Origin: Pestalotiopsis fici W106-1
Taxonomy: Eukaryota; Ascomycota; Sordariomycetes; Amphisphaeriales; Sporocadaceae
Assembly: GCF_000516985.1 (NCBI RefSeq)
Contig: NW_006917100.1
Span: 2,283,490-2,347,489, forward strand
Direction of reading: 5' to 3'
Length of the DNA stretch: 64,000 nt
Position 1 is the first letter of the stretch. Each line of letters starts with the position of its first letter. Positions 9,115 to 21,700 of this stretch are shown here, piece by piece. The notes beneath the pieces were generated by a model, which worked only from the letters and a program-made list of their open reading frames with translations, searched no databases and was not told where the DNA came from. Both the position numbers and the translations under genes were made by a program.

Positions 9115-10931
9115 GCACATATATATACATTCCACAAAGCCATTCGAGTAATAACCAGACATTGTGGCCCAGTTACAGCAGACAATGCACAATGTTTTCC
9201 ATTCTTCTTGGGGGGTACGAGAACACTCGGACTGGGAAAATCCATCACCAACTTCCAGATGGTTACGTATTGCGGAAAAGGAGGGTCTTTATTCTGATTT
9301 TCGCGACAGTTAGTGCATGTAGTTGTTACATGGCGAATTTCATCGCCTGCAGCAAGCGTCTGAACGCCCATATGTTCAGAATGCATGAGATGCCATAGAT
9401 GGCGTGGAACGACGTTGAAATGATTTAAATTGGAGTTGGCATGGTAGCACGTCTCATGATACACCATGGCCAGAATTCAGAATGGAGAGCGTCAAATGAG
9501 GGCATTGAATTCTATATTATAGAGGGATGCTACCCTTAGTCAGTGTCTGTGCTGTCTCATGTCAACTTTATGCGAAATCCGGGGATGAAACATGTGTCGG
9601 TCATTGCGGCGGGTCTTTAATAAGTACCTAAATCGTAAACAGCGTCTCACTGATCTTCAATGGAAGAATAGGGGGAAAGGTTGGGATAAAAACGCCCTGT
9701 AGGACGTTCGTCTCATTGGAGACTTTTCGTGAATTCACGTATGACTCTTCTGTAGGCAGTGGACAGGCAGTTCCGGAAGACGACAGGGTTCTGTTGGTCA
9801 CCTAGGTTAGGTCTTTATCTCCCCGCCCTCCAAATGGTTATAGTCGTCTATTAGATATGGAATATAGCCCCCAAATTATACGATAACAGAGACATGTGCC
9901 AAGAGATTTAAACAAATATGGTACTACATACTCAAGGATTGGCACCGATAAACGAAATGAAGACGTGGGCTGACCGTTTAAGAGAAGAATAAAACCTAAA
10001 CCCCCCAATTCCTGCTTTGACAAAACTTACTGTGTGCTGTGGCGCCAATCCCGCCAAAAGGAGCACGGTGGAGTTCATATTCAGATCGACTACAGGGTGG
10101 TGGCCACGCTATCCTTCAATGATTCAACCCGCCAAAACCCCCCCTGTCCCAGGCCAAGTTGGTGCTAACTCCCTAAAAGGAAGACGGCTGACGGGTCAGA
10201 TGTTTGGCTCTGACTCCACGTGTCGAACTTGCCGAGCGGTGTTCAAGTCCATGGGATATCGAACAGCAAGTGCTGAGAACCAAGACAAAGTCGCTTAACC
10301 AGTAGTCCGAGATCCCAACGGGTAGGATTCTCTGTAATCCATCTTTATATCAATGCCACTCTCAAAGGTCTGAACGACACGTGTATCATTGAAACTTGTA
10401 AGTAAATTCGAATCGACATCTATCATGTAACAGGTACATGGTTATTTAAACCGTTGGGTTCTCACCAACCACCTTTGGGCTTTTTCAAGCTGGCCAATTT
10501 AGGGAGTCAAGGGAGTCGGAGACCCATTTGGGAGGGGCTAAATGTCGTGCTAGGCAGAGATCCACCCCAAAGATCAGAGAAAGGGAAAAAATAAGGGAAG
10601 CGTTAAGCCCACTTCAGTTCTGGCCAGAACCTGCAGGGTCAACTAAAAGAACTAAAAAAGCACTGCGACGTCAGCAGTGCAGCTGGGTGCGCTACTGCTA
10701 AGGTTAAACGGGCAAGTTACAGTAGTTCAGCTGCTGGGTTCCAAGGATTTCGCAAATCGACATAGGACCAACCAGGACAGTTCCAACTTTTTTTTTTTGC
10801 TGCTGCTGCTGCATTGAATAACGGGCCCAAGGCGAAAAAATACAAGAACAAAGGCGACTGAAAACCCAATATTCTGGATACCTCGGAATTGAGAAGCTTT
10901 CCCTTCGCATGGCACACAGAAAGCGACCGTG
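9115..10931. other. Intergenic, no gene seen
   Basis: 1.8 kb between the carboxylase alpha stop and the slp1 start. Only short frames without domain signal occur. A CACCTAGGTTAGGT element lies at about 9799-9812, and a poly-T/CTG run at about 10790-10812 is probably in the slp1 promoter or leader. Confidence 0.6.
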
Positions 10932-13847
10932 ATGTTGTTCCTGCGGAACCCACGGCTTGCTGTCGCTCCGCTCCTCGTCTTGCTGAGCGGCGGCCGAGAT
11001 GCCCATGCCGACTCGAGCCCTGCTGCTACCAGTACCACCGCCGATGCGACAAAGACGAGACTCTCAGCGCCCACAGTCCAACCGACCTGCGAATCGAGGA
11101 CCGTGAATTATATAACACATACGCTTCCTCAGCAATGTCTGACCTCGCCGCCTACCGTCTCCCCAACGTCCTCCGAGTCGAATGTCATTGTCTCGACAAC
11201 TGCTTCAGCCGCCGGAGGTGCGACCGCCGGAGATGCGGCAGCTTCCGTTCCCGCCGAGGAGCACGAGCTCGACAGCGATGGCAATGACCTCAGCACTGGC
11301 GCCTTCATGTCCTTTGAGGAATGGAAGGAGATGATGCTGAAAAGGTCCGGCCAGGACGCCTTCGAAGACCGACCGCGCAAGTCGCACGATGGACGTGGAG
11401 ACGTTCCTGGCCAGGACTTTGGCTCCATGGGCGAGGAAGGAGAGATTTCGCTCGATTTTGATGCTTACTCGGACAAGATCTCCGAGATCACCTCGGCTGG
11501 CAAGCCTAGCCCAGAAGAGGTCCCCAGGGAAGACGCTGTGGAAAAAGTAACCTATGACGAGAACCCCATACAAATATATCGCAGCAAAGATGCTGGCAAG
11601 ACTTGCAAGGAACGATTCTCGTACTCATCGTTCGATGCAGGAGCTACAGTTCTCAAGACCAGCCCGGGGGCCAAGAACCCCAAGGCCATTCTGGTGGAAA
11701 ACAAGGACTCATACATGCTCATGGAGTGCGGCACCAAGAACAAGTTTTTTATTGTCGAGTTGAGTGACGATGTACGGGTTGATACCGTCGTCTTGGCAAA
11801 CTTTGAATTCTTCTCCAGCATGGTTCGTCAGTTTCGTGTCAGCGTAAGCGATCGATATCCTGTCAAACTGGATAAGTGGAAAGTGCTGGGCGAGTTCACT
11901 GCGAGAAATTCGAGAGATATCCAGCCCTTCTTGGTTGAGCACCCACAGATCTGGGCACGCTATATACGTGTAGAAGTCCTCAGTCACTATGGCAAGGAGT
12001 TTTATTGCCCCTTGTCTTTACTCAGAGTCCACGGCACGCGTATGCTGGATTCCTGGAGAGAGACGGATCTAAACGATGCGGAAAGTGAACTCGAGGAGGA
12101 AGAAGATTTGGCCAAGTCCATTGAGACTCCAGATGATTCAATCGAACTTGTGGAAACCATCGAAATTGTGGTCGACGACCATGAAGTTGAAGAGGCTGTC
12201 CTGGTTGAAAACAAGACTACCGAAACATTGCAGAGTGATGTCAATCCGTCATATTGGGATCCCTCCTACTTCCACTATCGTTTTGTGCCGGACAGTACGT
12301 GTGGGCCAGATGAACAGCCCCCGAAACCATCACAGACATCACCTGGAAAGGAGCAGGACCATCAGGCTGCACCAGCCATGCCAAAGGCTGCAGCCACTGC
12401 CGAAGAAAGCGGCAAAACTACATCTTCGCCAATCAATGGAGAGTCGAGCTCAGGAACGACTGCAACAGAAACAACGACTACTCAAGCACATGTGGCTTCG
12501 GGCACAACACACGAACGCCCAGGCACTGCACCCACCAATGTTACCTCGGCACCAACGAATGCGACGATTCCTACTTTGACGTCTGAGAGTTCCCAGATAA
12601 TTGCTGGCAAATCATCTTCGGATGCCTCCAGCAAGTCTACTACCACACATGTCACCCATAAAGTCAGGCCGTCGGCCTCGACATCACTAAAACATCCTTC
12701 GTCGAAAACGCCCACCCCAAAGGTCGTCACCGGGACTACACCACGGAACAAGACAGCAACGGCGACTTCCTCGTCGGGATCGGCATCTCCGACTGTCCAG
12801 GATTCCTTCTTTAAACATGTGACCAAGCGTCTACAAAATCTCGAGACGAATACCACTCTGTCAATGCAGTATATCGAGTCGCAATCCAGATTCTTACAAG
12901 AGGCGCTCGCCAAGCTGGAGCGGCGCCATGCCTTAAAGGTGGACCTGTTTCTTGACTCGCTCAACAAGACGGTCATGACAGAATTGAGAGAGTTGCGCTC
13001 ACAGTACGATCAGCATTGGCAAAGCACAATCATTGCGCTTGAATCACAACGCGAGAAACAAGAGAACGACAATATTGCACTATCTACTCGTGTTGGGCTT
13101 CTGGCAGATGAGATGGTATTCCAGAAGCGCATGGCCATCGTGCAGAGCGTACTACTCTTGGGATGCATCATGCTAGTCATCTTCAGCCGTGGTATAACAC
13201 ATGCCGGCCTTGAATTATACTACCCAACACACCTCCAGGAATCCTTCAGCCGTTTCGCCAGTCCACTCTCACCCGGCGGCAGGAGGGCAGCCCAGCATAA
13301 TCAAAGCTCAGTCAGGGAGTCCGTCGAAGATACCGATGCCGCAGCTGCGAATAGAGGGCTTGTCAGCGATAGTGACACAAACAACACGCCGCCACGCCCC
13401 AGAGTAGGTCGCAATCCGACTTCAGAGCTCCGGCCGTCGGCACAACATCATCTGGCGGTGCCAAAGACCCGACGACCATCGCCAACGAGGACCGTGTCAG
13501 AGACTACGGGCATGGCTTTCTATCAACCGCCCACGCCTGCTAGTCTCGATGCCGGATATGACTCTGAGCCATCCCAAATGCCTTCGTCGCCCAAGCCGGA
13601 TTATTTCTCGTCTCGGCAAGACGAGGAGTATGCAGACAACATTGAAAGCAACATTGAGAACACGCAAGTCGGGACGACTCCGTCTTTGTCCGATAACGAC
13701 CAAAGCTCGCGGCTGTCCACTCCGGCTCTAGAAGCAGACGAAATGGTCGACGAATCTGAGCTACAGTCTCGCAGTACAACTAGAATACCAATGTCATCAG
13801 CGGCCGGCATTAAGCCTCTGCCCGCACTCCCCGAAGACTCTGATTGA
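10932..13847 (+). CDS. slp1: SUN-domain ER/nuclear-envelope protein, Slp1-like
   Basis: A single exon, 971 aa. The start is ATG 10932, giving MLFLRNPRLAVAPLLVLLSG, a signal peptide. A SUN domain occupies about residues 226-370 (ERFSYSSFDAGATVLKTSPG, ENKDSYMLMECG, ARYIRVEVLSHYGKEFYCP, ending HGTRM). A Ser/Thr/Pro-rich stretch follows, then a coiled coil (about 635-720) and one membrane span at about 733-754 (IVQSVLLLGCIMLVIFSRG). The disordered cytosolic tail is Ser/Pro-rich. This layout (signal peptide, mid-protein SUN, late membrane span) is that of yeast Slp1, which with Emp65 protects soluble proteins from degradation in the ER, rather than of classical SUN1/2. N-glycosylation sites are frequent in the luminal part. 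Confidence 0.88.
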   Translation: MLFLRNPRLAVAPLLVLLSGGRDAHADSSPAATSTTADATKTRLSAPTVQPTCESRTVNYITHTLPQQCLTSPPTVSPTSSESNVIVSTTASAAGGATAGDAAASVPAEEHELDSDGNDLSTGAFMSFEEWKEMMLKRSGQDAFEDRPRKSHDGRGDVPGQDFGSMGEEGEISLDFDAYSDKISEITSAGKPSPEEVPREDAVEKVTYDENPIQIYRSKDAGKTCKERFSYSSFDAGATVLKTSPGAKNPKAILVENKDSYMLMECGTKNKFFIVELSDDVRVDTVVLANFEFFSSMVRQFRVSVSDRYPVKLDKWKVLGEFTARNSRDIQPFLVEHPQIWARYIRVEVLSHYGKEFYCPLSLLRVHGTRMLDSWRETDLNDAESELEEEEDLAKSIETPDDSIELVETIEIVVDDHEVEEAVLVENKTTETLQSDVNPSYWDPSYFHYRFVPDSTCGPDEQPPKPSQTSPGKEQDHQAAPAMPKAAATAEESGKTTSSPINGESSSGTTATETTTTQAHVASGTTHERPGTAPTNVTSAPTNATIPTLTSESSQIIAGKSSSDASSKSTTTHVTHKVRPSASTSLKHPSSKTPTPKVVTGTTPRNKTATATSSSGSASPTVQDSFFKHVTKRLQNLETNTTLSMQYIESQSRFLQEALAKLERRHALKVDLFLDSLNKTVMTELRELRSQYDQHWQSTIIALESQREKQENDNIALSTRVGLLADEMVFQKRMAIVQSVLLLGCIMLVIFSRGITHAGLELYYPTHLQESFSRFASPLSPGGRRAAQHNQSSVRESVEDTDAAAANRGLVSDSDTNNTPPRPRVGRNPTSELRPSAQHHLAVPKTRRPSPTRTVSETTGMAFYQPPTPASLDAGYDSEPSQMPSSPKPDYFSSRQDEEYADNIESNIENTQVGTTPSLSDNDQSSRLSTPALEADEMVDESELQSRSTTRIPMSSAAGIKPLPALPEDSD

Positions 13848-16085
13848 GAGTCATAATACATTGCTCTGCTGGCAAAAGCAAAAACACACCATGTATACTG
13901 ATGCAGCACTTTTTGTTTTATCGGATTAGCATGCATAGCGACCATAGCGTGATGAAGTAATGATTAATGAATATATATCACATTGGAGGACAACAATAAA
14001 ATGGTCATATATGCCTGGTTCTGCCCTTTGGTGCCCGCTTGAATGAATAAATGGTCAAGGAAACCCTGATCAAAGGCAGAGTGACGCATTCTTGTGCTGA
14101 GCTGCCGAATGTCAGTGAGCCTGTCGTCTAGACCCATATCACACGTCGTCCATGCGTACCGCTGCCATGGACATGGCTGACAGTTCCACCGATTGTTTTC
14201 CTAAGCATCTGTGCCCCAAGCTTGGACACTTCAACCAGTCCAGGCAGAAAAGTTCGTCATCGCCAAAGCCACTGATATTGCCTTGCCCGCTTGGTTTCGA
14301 CATGTCCGCTGCTCATTCCACCAGTGGAGGATACACGCACCATGGCAAGGATGAACACGGATCAGAAACGACACTCTTATAAATCTGGAATGTCATCACA
14401 CAAGGCAGCACAATGGGCAAGTCTTGCGGCGAAGGCATGGTGGGGAAGGGAGTGTTTCCAAGTTGACCAAAATGAAACCAAGGCTGCTTTCAATCTCTTT
14501 GAAAGACATCTTTTATCTTTACTTTTCTCGTTCGCAAACACTTTTCACATGTGGACTGTTCGCATATCACATCTGCTTATGAGAACAAGCGATTTATTTA
14601 TATACGGTCTATTGCAGCAAACATTGCTTGAGCTGACTTTAGCTCGGCTGAAAGAAGACGAATAAAAAAGATCCCGGAGACGTAGAACTCAAGATGTGTA
14701 CTTTTTGTGATTGTATGATGCCCCGAAAAGTATCACCAGAAGCCGATGATTCCCCCATTCGTGGTTTGAGTCTATTAAACATGAACGCAAAATGAAAGAA
14801 GGAGAAAAAGAGACAAAGAGAGATTGAAAGTCTCATTCTGAGACAGTCTATTTTCCGAGATTTGCACTGCCGAATGGCCTGGAAGTATCCCCTGGAACCC
14901 AGAACTCGTATTATGCCGAACTTTTTTCGTTGGACACTCAACGCCGAATGCATGAAAATAATTCTCGAGGGAAATCGTGGGCGAAGTACCAAATTGACTC
15001 AAGAAGCGTGTCCACGATGACTTGAAGTTGAAGAAGTCGATTTGATATGCCAAGTCCAGTGACCCTTCGAACATACCAAGGTGCAATCCTCACGATACCG
15101 TCTGGTCCAAGCAATTGGTGGCAATAACTGAGCAAGCTTCTTTCAATACTTGACAAGTTCGGAATGCTCCAGAAATTTTGCCACCCAGAATATGATTGGA
15201 GTAGAAAGATCTCGCCACAGCATTTGCTGAACGGAGAATGGTCCAGGTGTACTGTGAGAATGTGACCCAAGTGAAGGTGTGGAAGCTTGTCGCCAAAGTT
15301 TTTGCCATCAATGCCCGGCTGTCAAGGTCGACAGTGAAGTATCCTTAATGACACCAGAAATGATCTATGTGTGTGACATCTTGTGAAACGAGACTCAATG
15401 GACCGAATATTGCCAAGGTCGAGGACTGATCTTGTGGTCCCTCGTTTTCTTGGAAAGATTAACATTAAATAGAGATATGTTGGGCCGGGCTTGAGGTTGG
15501 AATCGTGATACGATAGGCCTGGTACCAGGCTCCCACATCTAGCATGTTGTCAGTCACCGTTATCTCTGAATGAATGTTCAACGAAATCGGAACTTACTGC
15601 AGATCCCCGTGGTAAAATCAGGTAAGCAGCGACCAGAACAGAAACAAGTGGATATGCTGCAGAAAAGAAGTTCACTCGATTCTTTTCTGGGGACGATCTC
15701 GGAAGAACGTCCGCCAAGAAGAGAGACCGTATTGATTATGATGCCGCAGTGGGGAGTGATGAAAGACTGTAAACAAAGTAACGTTAGCTTGATGGTGCAT
15801 GTTTTCGTAATATGAAGTATTGACTTACCGTCAAGACTTTCAATGTTGACCTACCTCGCAATCTGAACGAGTCGATGGTGACGCAGAAAGTTTGATTCAT
15901 GGTAAGTCGTCCAAAAAGAGCCCAGGAAACAAAGGAAATGTGCCGCAGATGTTGCACTGATGCGCCGGAAGATGCAGAAGAAAACATGGTCTCCTCCTCG
16001 TAATCGGAGAGTATCTTGAGTTTCAGAAAGATCCGGTGCGTCTTTGAATGCTCGTCTGTCGTCGGGAACTGAAGGATTGGGATCC
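13848..16085. other. Convergent intergenic region, no gene seen
   Basis: 2.2 kb between the 3' ends of slp1 and the mei2-like gene. The several frames of 70-120 codons on both strands show no domains, no splice-consistent joins and poor start contexts. Part is probably 3' UTR of the two convergent genes. Confidence 0.55.
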
Positions 16086-18770
16086 TTACTGAGGAGAGTA
16101 TGAGTGCAAGGGAAGAGGTGGATACTCGTACTCCTCCATTGCTGCAAGCCGGGTACCTCGGTCAAATTGAGAACGACGACGTCTCTGCTCGTCCCGGTAG
16201 TGCTGGCCAGCATTAGGCGTGAACAGGCCTTTTGATAGTTAGACATGAGACAAACATAAGACTGAAAATCAGACCTACCAACGTGCTCTGCGTTCTCACA
16301 GCTTCGCTTCATCTTGGACTGGTTGTCCGGCTCTGGGAACGGCTCCTCCTGTCCAGCTAGCTCCGGCATAGGTCCATTGATGGTATAGTAAAGCTGATTA
16401 TACGTCAGAATACAGTCAAGATCCCAAGAATCATTATGGTTGGCCTACCTTGGGTCGGTACTGAGGAACCTCTAGCATCACCGAGCTGTTCCTGAACTTC
16501 TGGACCAGACAGTCCTTTCCTTGGATGGCTAGAGTGAGATTAGTAACAATGCCGCTCTCCATGAAGTTCTGGAAGTGTAACTTACTGGCGTACGAGATCT
16601 CTGCCACTTTGTCGCTCTTGAAACAGTTCCATCGTTGATTGCCACGCTTGTTGACGAACTAGAAGCCAAGTCAATTCGACGTACTTGAAGTACGAGTATA
16701 CCAGAGCATTAGCTTACGTCTATAATGTCGAGCGGCTATATTGCGGTCAGCTTGTCATCAGGTCAAGTGGTTGGAGCCTTGCACTTACATCGACAAAGTT
16801 GATGAATGCATAACCAACGCTGATACTAATGTCAGTGTCTAGTTGTATCTTCCGAATGAGAGTCAATAACCTACTTGCAATTGTTGTTGAAGTCAATTCG
16901 AAGATACATGAAGTCGTACTTGCCCCAGCTAGACTCGTCAACAATGTTCTTCAACATGGCTTGGTCAACCTTATTGGGGATGTTGCGCAACATGATCTGG
17001 GGAAGCATTAGCTCGTGAGATTGCCCTGAGAGTGTACAACAATAACTGACTGTGGTTCGAACATCGATTCCCTCGCGGATACGGTCCACATCAACATGGT
17101 TGTGCTGACCAGTGATGTTGTGATGTTGAAATGGTGATCGGTGCACTCGGACGGCATTCTGACGGCGTGAATCGGCTCGCTGAGAGCCAAATTGGCGAGG
17201 TACCAAGACATCTGGACTCACCATCGCAGACTGCTGAGGGTAAAGAGGGCCCACCCATGAATAATTACTTGCCGGGATCATGGTGTGCACGCGAGGAGAT
17301 GCAGGGTCGAGGATATACGGCGGACTCAACGGCATGCCATGGTAGACGACAGGGGCCATACCAAACGCTGGCTGCATCTGGTAGCCAGTGGCCGAAGGCG
17401 ACCGAGTAGGCGTAGTGAGGAACCCCGGTTGCATGGATGAGGCTGAGGAAGAGGGTCGGGTTGTGAGTGAGAGATTCTGGAAACCACTCAGAACGTTGTC
17501 AAGGGATGTATCTGCGGTTCTCGAGGGAGTCATGATGTCATGAGATCGAGTCGACATGGAAGGAATATCAGGGCGATGAAGTGCGATGCAAATCTGGAAT
17601 CCCTGTGAAGTATTAGCAACTTGTTCAAGCCAAATACAGACCATGGGACCTACCTTGACCACCTGACCATTCAGTGCAGAAGTAGCTCGCAACGAGACGT
17701 CGTTGTCACAGTACTCGACAATGGCAGACATGATGCTACCTTCGACACCTTGCGAATTGACCTTGAAAGCAAAAAGGTCACCCTGCTCTCTCAGAACTTC
17801 CTGCATGAAGTTGACGAACCGGGTCGCATCGACACCCTGTAAAGAAGGCGGTGCAAAGACAGCTAGAGTCAGTTGACCTTCGTGAGCTGTGATCAAGCCA
17901 GATGTGAGCTCAATAGTCTGAATGACAATTAGTGATTGAACCCTGGTGCTTGAGGTTCTACATACTTGAGAGAACTCGCGAGGATGGACATAATTGATCA
18001 TCCAGTCACGTCCTCCCAGCTGTGCGTTCTGGTAAAAAAGGCAAGCATCGCGAATGTTAGGGAATCGGACATAGACCTTATCGCCAGCACTGTGCATCTG
18101 TTTGCTGCTCTTCAAATGCAGACCACAGTTTCCAAGACTCTGGTAAGTATTAGCATCACCTATGCGAGAGACTTTTTCAGAACATGGTTCATACCGAGAT
18201 GTAATGCTCCACATCTGAAAGCTGGATACGGGAGCCATCAACAATAGGCACAAGCTTGACGCATCGAGACAGGCCGAGATCCGTACTTAGTTCCTTGTGA
18301 ACAAAAACGTCGACATGCTTGTTCACAGAAGATTTCTCTGCGGACTTGGCTGTCTCACTCGTCGCATCTTTGGCGTATGTGAACTCGGGGTCGCTTGCTC
18401 GAGTGCTGAGAATTGTGGATGAAGGGTCAAAGCTTGAAGCTGTAGGAGACAGCTTCCAGTTGGTGACGATACCCTGCGTACCGAAGCTGACAAACGGGTC
18501 TCTCTCAATCTGGTTGTCGCGGGAGAAGCGAGGCTCACGTAGAGGCAAGTTGAGCGATTGAGGGGTTCCAAAGCGGAACTTGACGGGTTCTGACTCTCGA
18601 GCGCCACTTCCGGCAGAGTGAGGTGCACGCAAGGATTTGACCGAGTTCTCCTCTGGTGAGAATGCTGTGAGACGAGTGTCGGGAGTGCCTCGGAAAGAGT
18701 CTGCTAGTCCCAAGGATGAATGGGGAGACGTCGGGTTGAACACCCCGTCTCGACCCTGCGGGATGGACAT
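16086..18770 (-). CDS. mei2: Mei2-like RNA-binding protein
   Basis: Eleven exons on the minus strand: 18770-18195, 18139-17966, 17917-17654, 17602-17051, 16996-16875, 16819-16789, 16735-16718, 16658-16586, 16528-16449, 16393-16279, 16228-16086; frame is kept throughout, 715 aa. The C-terminal Mei2 RRM spans about 523-630: IMLRNIPNKVDQAMLKNIVD, GKYDFMYLRIDFNNNCNVGY, AFINFVD, WNCFKSDKVAEISYATIQGK, CLVQKFRNSSVMLEVPQYRP. Two degenerate RRM-like regions lie at about 170-250 and 251-338. In fission yeast Mei2 drives meiosis through RNA binding; filamentous fungal relatives are linked to sexual development. Exons of 31 and 18 nt interrupt the RRM. Introns are 48-59 bp, many with GCTAAT branch sites. 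Upstream lies an unusually long gene-free stretch. The C-terminal exon (ends PLPLHSYSPQ) is fixed by splice sites and is the least certain join. Confidence 0.88.
16718..16735 (-). other. mei2: 18-nt microexon in the Mei2 RRM
   Basis: This exon encodes only PLDIID between AFINFVD and FVNKRGNQ. It is bounded by AG (ATATAG) and a GTAAGC donor. The hexapeptide fills the RRM helix 1/strand 2 region expected in Mei2 proteins, which supports the call. Skipping it would keep frame. Confidence 0.75.
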
Positions 18771-21700
18771 GATGAGAGTGTCTCTGGTTCGCTTGGTCTA
18801 TCTTTTGGCCGATAGCAATGGCTGCAGTGACTAATGAATATGTCCAAGTTGTCAATTAGATTTGATCTTATGGCAAGTGCGCCTCTCTTTGATGAGAAAT
18901 GGGCGGGCTGTGCACCTTCTATAAAAGAAGTCAGCAGAGAAGGTACGAATATCCAGGTCAAAGGTCCCAAGAGGATGTTTTCTCTGATGCAATGGCAACA
19001 GCTGATGGTAGTTGCCTGTTGCTGAATCGATCAGTGATGGCACAGACCGAGAAGAAAGATAGTCGCCGGTGGTGCGAGATGATTCAGGTGATGTTGATGA
19101 CGAGATTAGGCTTTCAAAATATCGAAGAGCTTAGATTCACACTATGTCTCTGATCGTGCGAAGATTGATTGGTTTGTGGAAGAGCGGACTGTTGGAGAAC
19201 CAAGACTTGAAAGAAACCAAATCAAGATCTCTGACAAGTCAGAAGTTGAAGAGATGCAGTTGATCGGTCTCAGGCAAGTTGAAAAACTGTCTCACTGCAC
19301 TCCAACCAATTCAGGTAAGAGGGCAACGATGTAGCTGGCCTTGGAACAATATGTGTGGTGCGATTGAGTATGGCGTGGTGGTTACTTGTGCACGTTGGTA
19401 TTGGCGGGCCGACGCTCCGTTATCGTTGAATCGAGGACTGGTAGTTGGAGAGATCCAAGTTGACAGAGAAAACTGCTCGAGCGGTTAGGCAACAATGCCA
19501 AACAGTAAATGAAGGAGAAATCTTGTAAAAGTATGTTGGGGGTCATGTAACGAGCGATCAATATTGGATTGAATCGACGTGATTAACATGGGTTTGAAGT
19601 TGGAGATATGACAACCAAATTTGGACGCAGACTTCTCTCCAGGCGTGACAAGCCAAATTTGCAGTAAAGAAAAGTTTCAAGAAGAAAACAGGCAAGTGTG
19701 ATCGAAGGGGTCGGGTTGAATGATGGAGAACCTCGAAACAAGAGCGCTGGAGTGTTCGGTTTGGGAAAATGACGGTGGTGTGTCAGAACCTTATACAATG
19801 CCGTACAACCAGGTGATATTGGTTTTTACCCTAGAGACTTTGAAAAGCCTCGACCTCAATGCAAAGTTGGGAGGGTTCTCATGGTAGTCCTTGGATCGGT
19901 AGCATGGGCGTCATACAGTGAATGTACGCCCACAATTGATCATAGTTGGAGTGTGAAGATTGGAGTGTCTGTACAAAGCAACCAAGTGGAAGGAATGCTC
20001 AAAAATGGGAGATTTTGTCTGCGGATTGAGATGTCTCTTCATGGAGGGGGGAATATGCGTATCATCTCAGGGCTAGATCATGTTCGATGCAAGTAACATA
20101 GCATGTGAGGATCATGTCAAGAAACAAGGAAAATGAGAACTTACGATTTTGGCTGTTGGCAAGCAGTTGATCTGGCCTTCGAACAAGCCTATGTGGGAAC
20201 GGGCAGGTGGAGTGTAGGTGGTCTGAGGTATAATGCTGATGATGCTGTTGCCAGTATCAAGGGCAGGAAAGGAAGAGAGTGATTTGGTGGTAGGAGGTTG
20301 AAGAGTTTGGGGGAGGGACAGAGTAGTTTTGGGACGAGGAGAAATTTTCTGTTTGACCTCAAATGTTTTTGGTGGGAGAAGATTTGGAACAGGCCTATTC
20401 AATGGGAAGTCGCGCCTGTCTGTCTTTTCGTTGAAACGAGAAAGGTGGAAGGATGTAACTGCCTTCTTGCACGGAGTCCCCACTGTTAGGTAATTGTTCG
20501 TCGAATAATTTCGTCTATGGACAATGGACTTTGAGACTGGACAGTCACTGTTTCCAAGGTCATGGTGAAGAAGGGAAATTTTCAATTCTAGATCTTGCTG
20601 CCTCCAGGTTCAGCCTTGGGTCAGTAATTGTACATGCAGGACCACTTGCCGGGAATTTTGATCGATACCTACATATTGTTAAAGCAGATACAAAAATGCT
20701 GTCCGAGAAACATCTACATGGCTAGATGATATTTCAAGGTATGTAGTAGCCATTGTGAATGCATTTATGATATCAGTGCATTTTCAAGCATCAGCTTCCA
20801 ATGACCGAAGCACGAGCAATGACCATTCCGTTGATGTCCACTTCCTAGAGTGATACATGGATTGCATGATCCTGCCATAATAGAGCCAATAGAATACATT
20901 CCTAATGGCCATAAATAGACTATTCCACGCTCTGGTTATCCTCGTTTCGTTTCGAGACTCATGGAATGATGTGTTGAATCCGACGTGGGGATGGGAAAGT
21001 ATGAGATGTATGGCACATGCATAATGTAGGAAAGTGCGGATATCAGGCAGATCCCCACGCATATCCGTTGCTCTCAACATAGGTCGGAGATGCAGAGTGA
21101 TGCAGAAGCATATGTAGTTTCCAATAGACTGCGGAAAATAGTCAACTGATGTAGCCAATCAATATTGATGGTTGCAAGAATAGGGTCTCGCATTTTACAA
21201 GATCCAGATTTCTGACTGAGCTCGAAGAGGACCATTTGATCTTTTGTTCAAGTATCGAAAGGAATTATAGAAATCAGAGCAATAGTTGCATGGGACATTC
21301 AACCATATTGCACCGAATAGACTCTGGTAGGAAAATGATGTGACTGTCGTGCTTCTCCTTGTGTACCCTCCTTCTCTCCCTCTCTCTCCTCTCTTTGTGC
21401 CTTGACGGGGAAAAGGGCAGGAAGAAGCAATAGGAAACCCAGAGAAAAGGAGAAGAAGATAGAAGGAGAAAGAATAAGAGTGAGGGAAGAGGGAAGAACA
21501 AAATTAGCAGCAAAAAGAATGCAAATCGAGCTACGTATGGAAACTTTTGCTCCTTCAGTCTACAACCGGGCACACAAAAGAAGAGAGCATTGAGGTTGAA
21601 TGTGGAAACCGTTCGAGGCAGGAAATGTTGGAATGCAAGTGAGGCATCTGAAAACCTGCACAGGCACCTGATGCAGGTATGTAGGTGAGAACAAACCTTC

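Noticed and set aside
10190..10260. tRNA-like A and B box (TTGCCGAGCGG, GTTCAAGTCC)
   Set aside because: The two boxes are only two bases apart and no cloverleaf can form.
15851..16369. 172-codon minus-strand frame as a separate gene
   Set aside because: Its first part (MPELAGQEEPFPEPDNQSKM) is the tenth exon of the mei2-like gene; beyond the GTAGGT donor at 16278 the frame is intron and 3' region.
20112..20585. 157-codon minus-strand frame as a gene
   Set aside because: Low-complexity, CT-driven composition, no family; kept only as a possible upstream frame in a leader.
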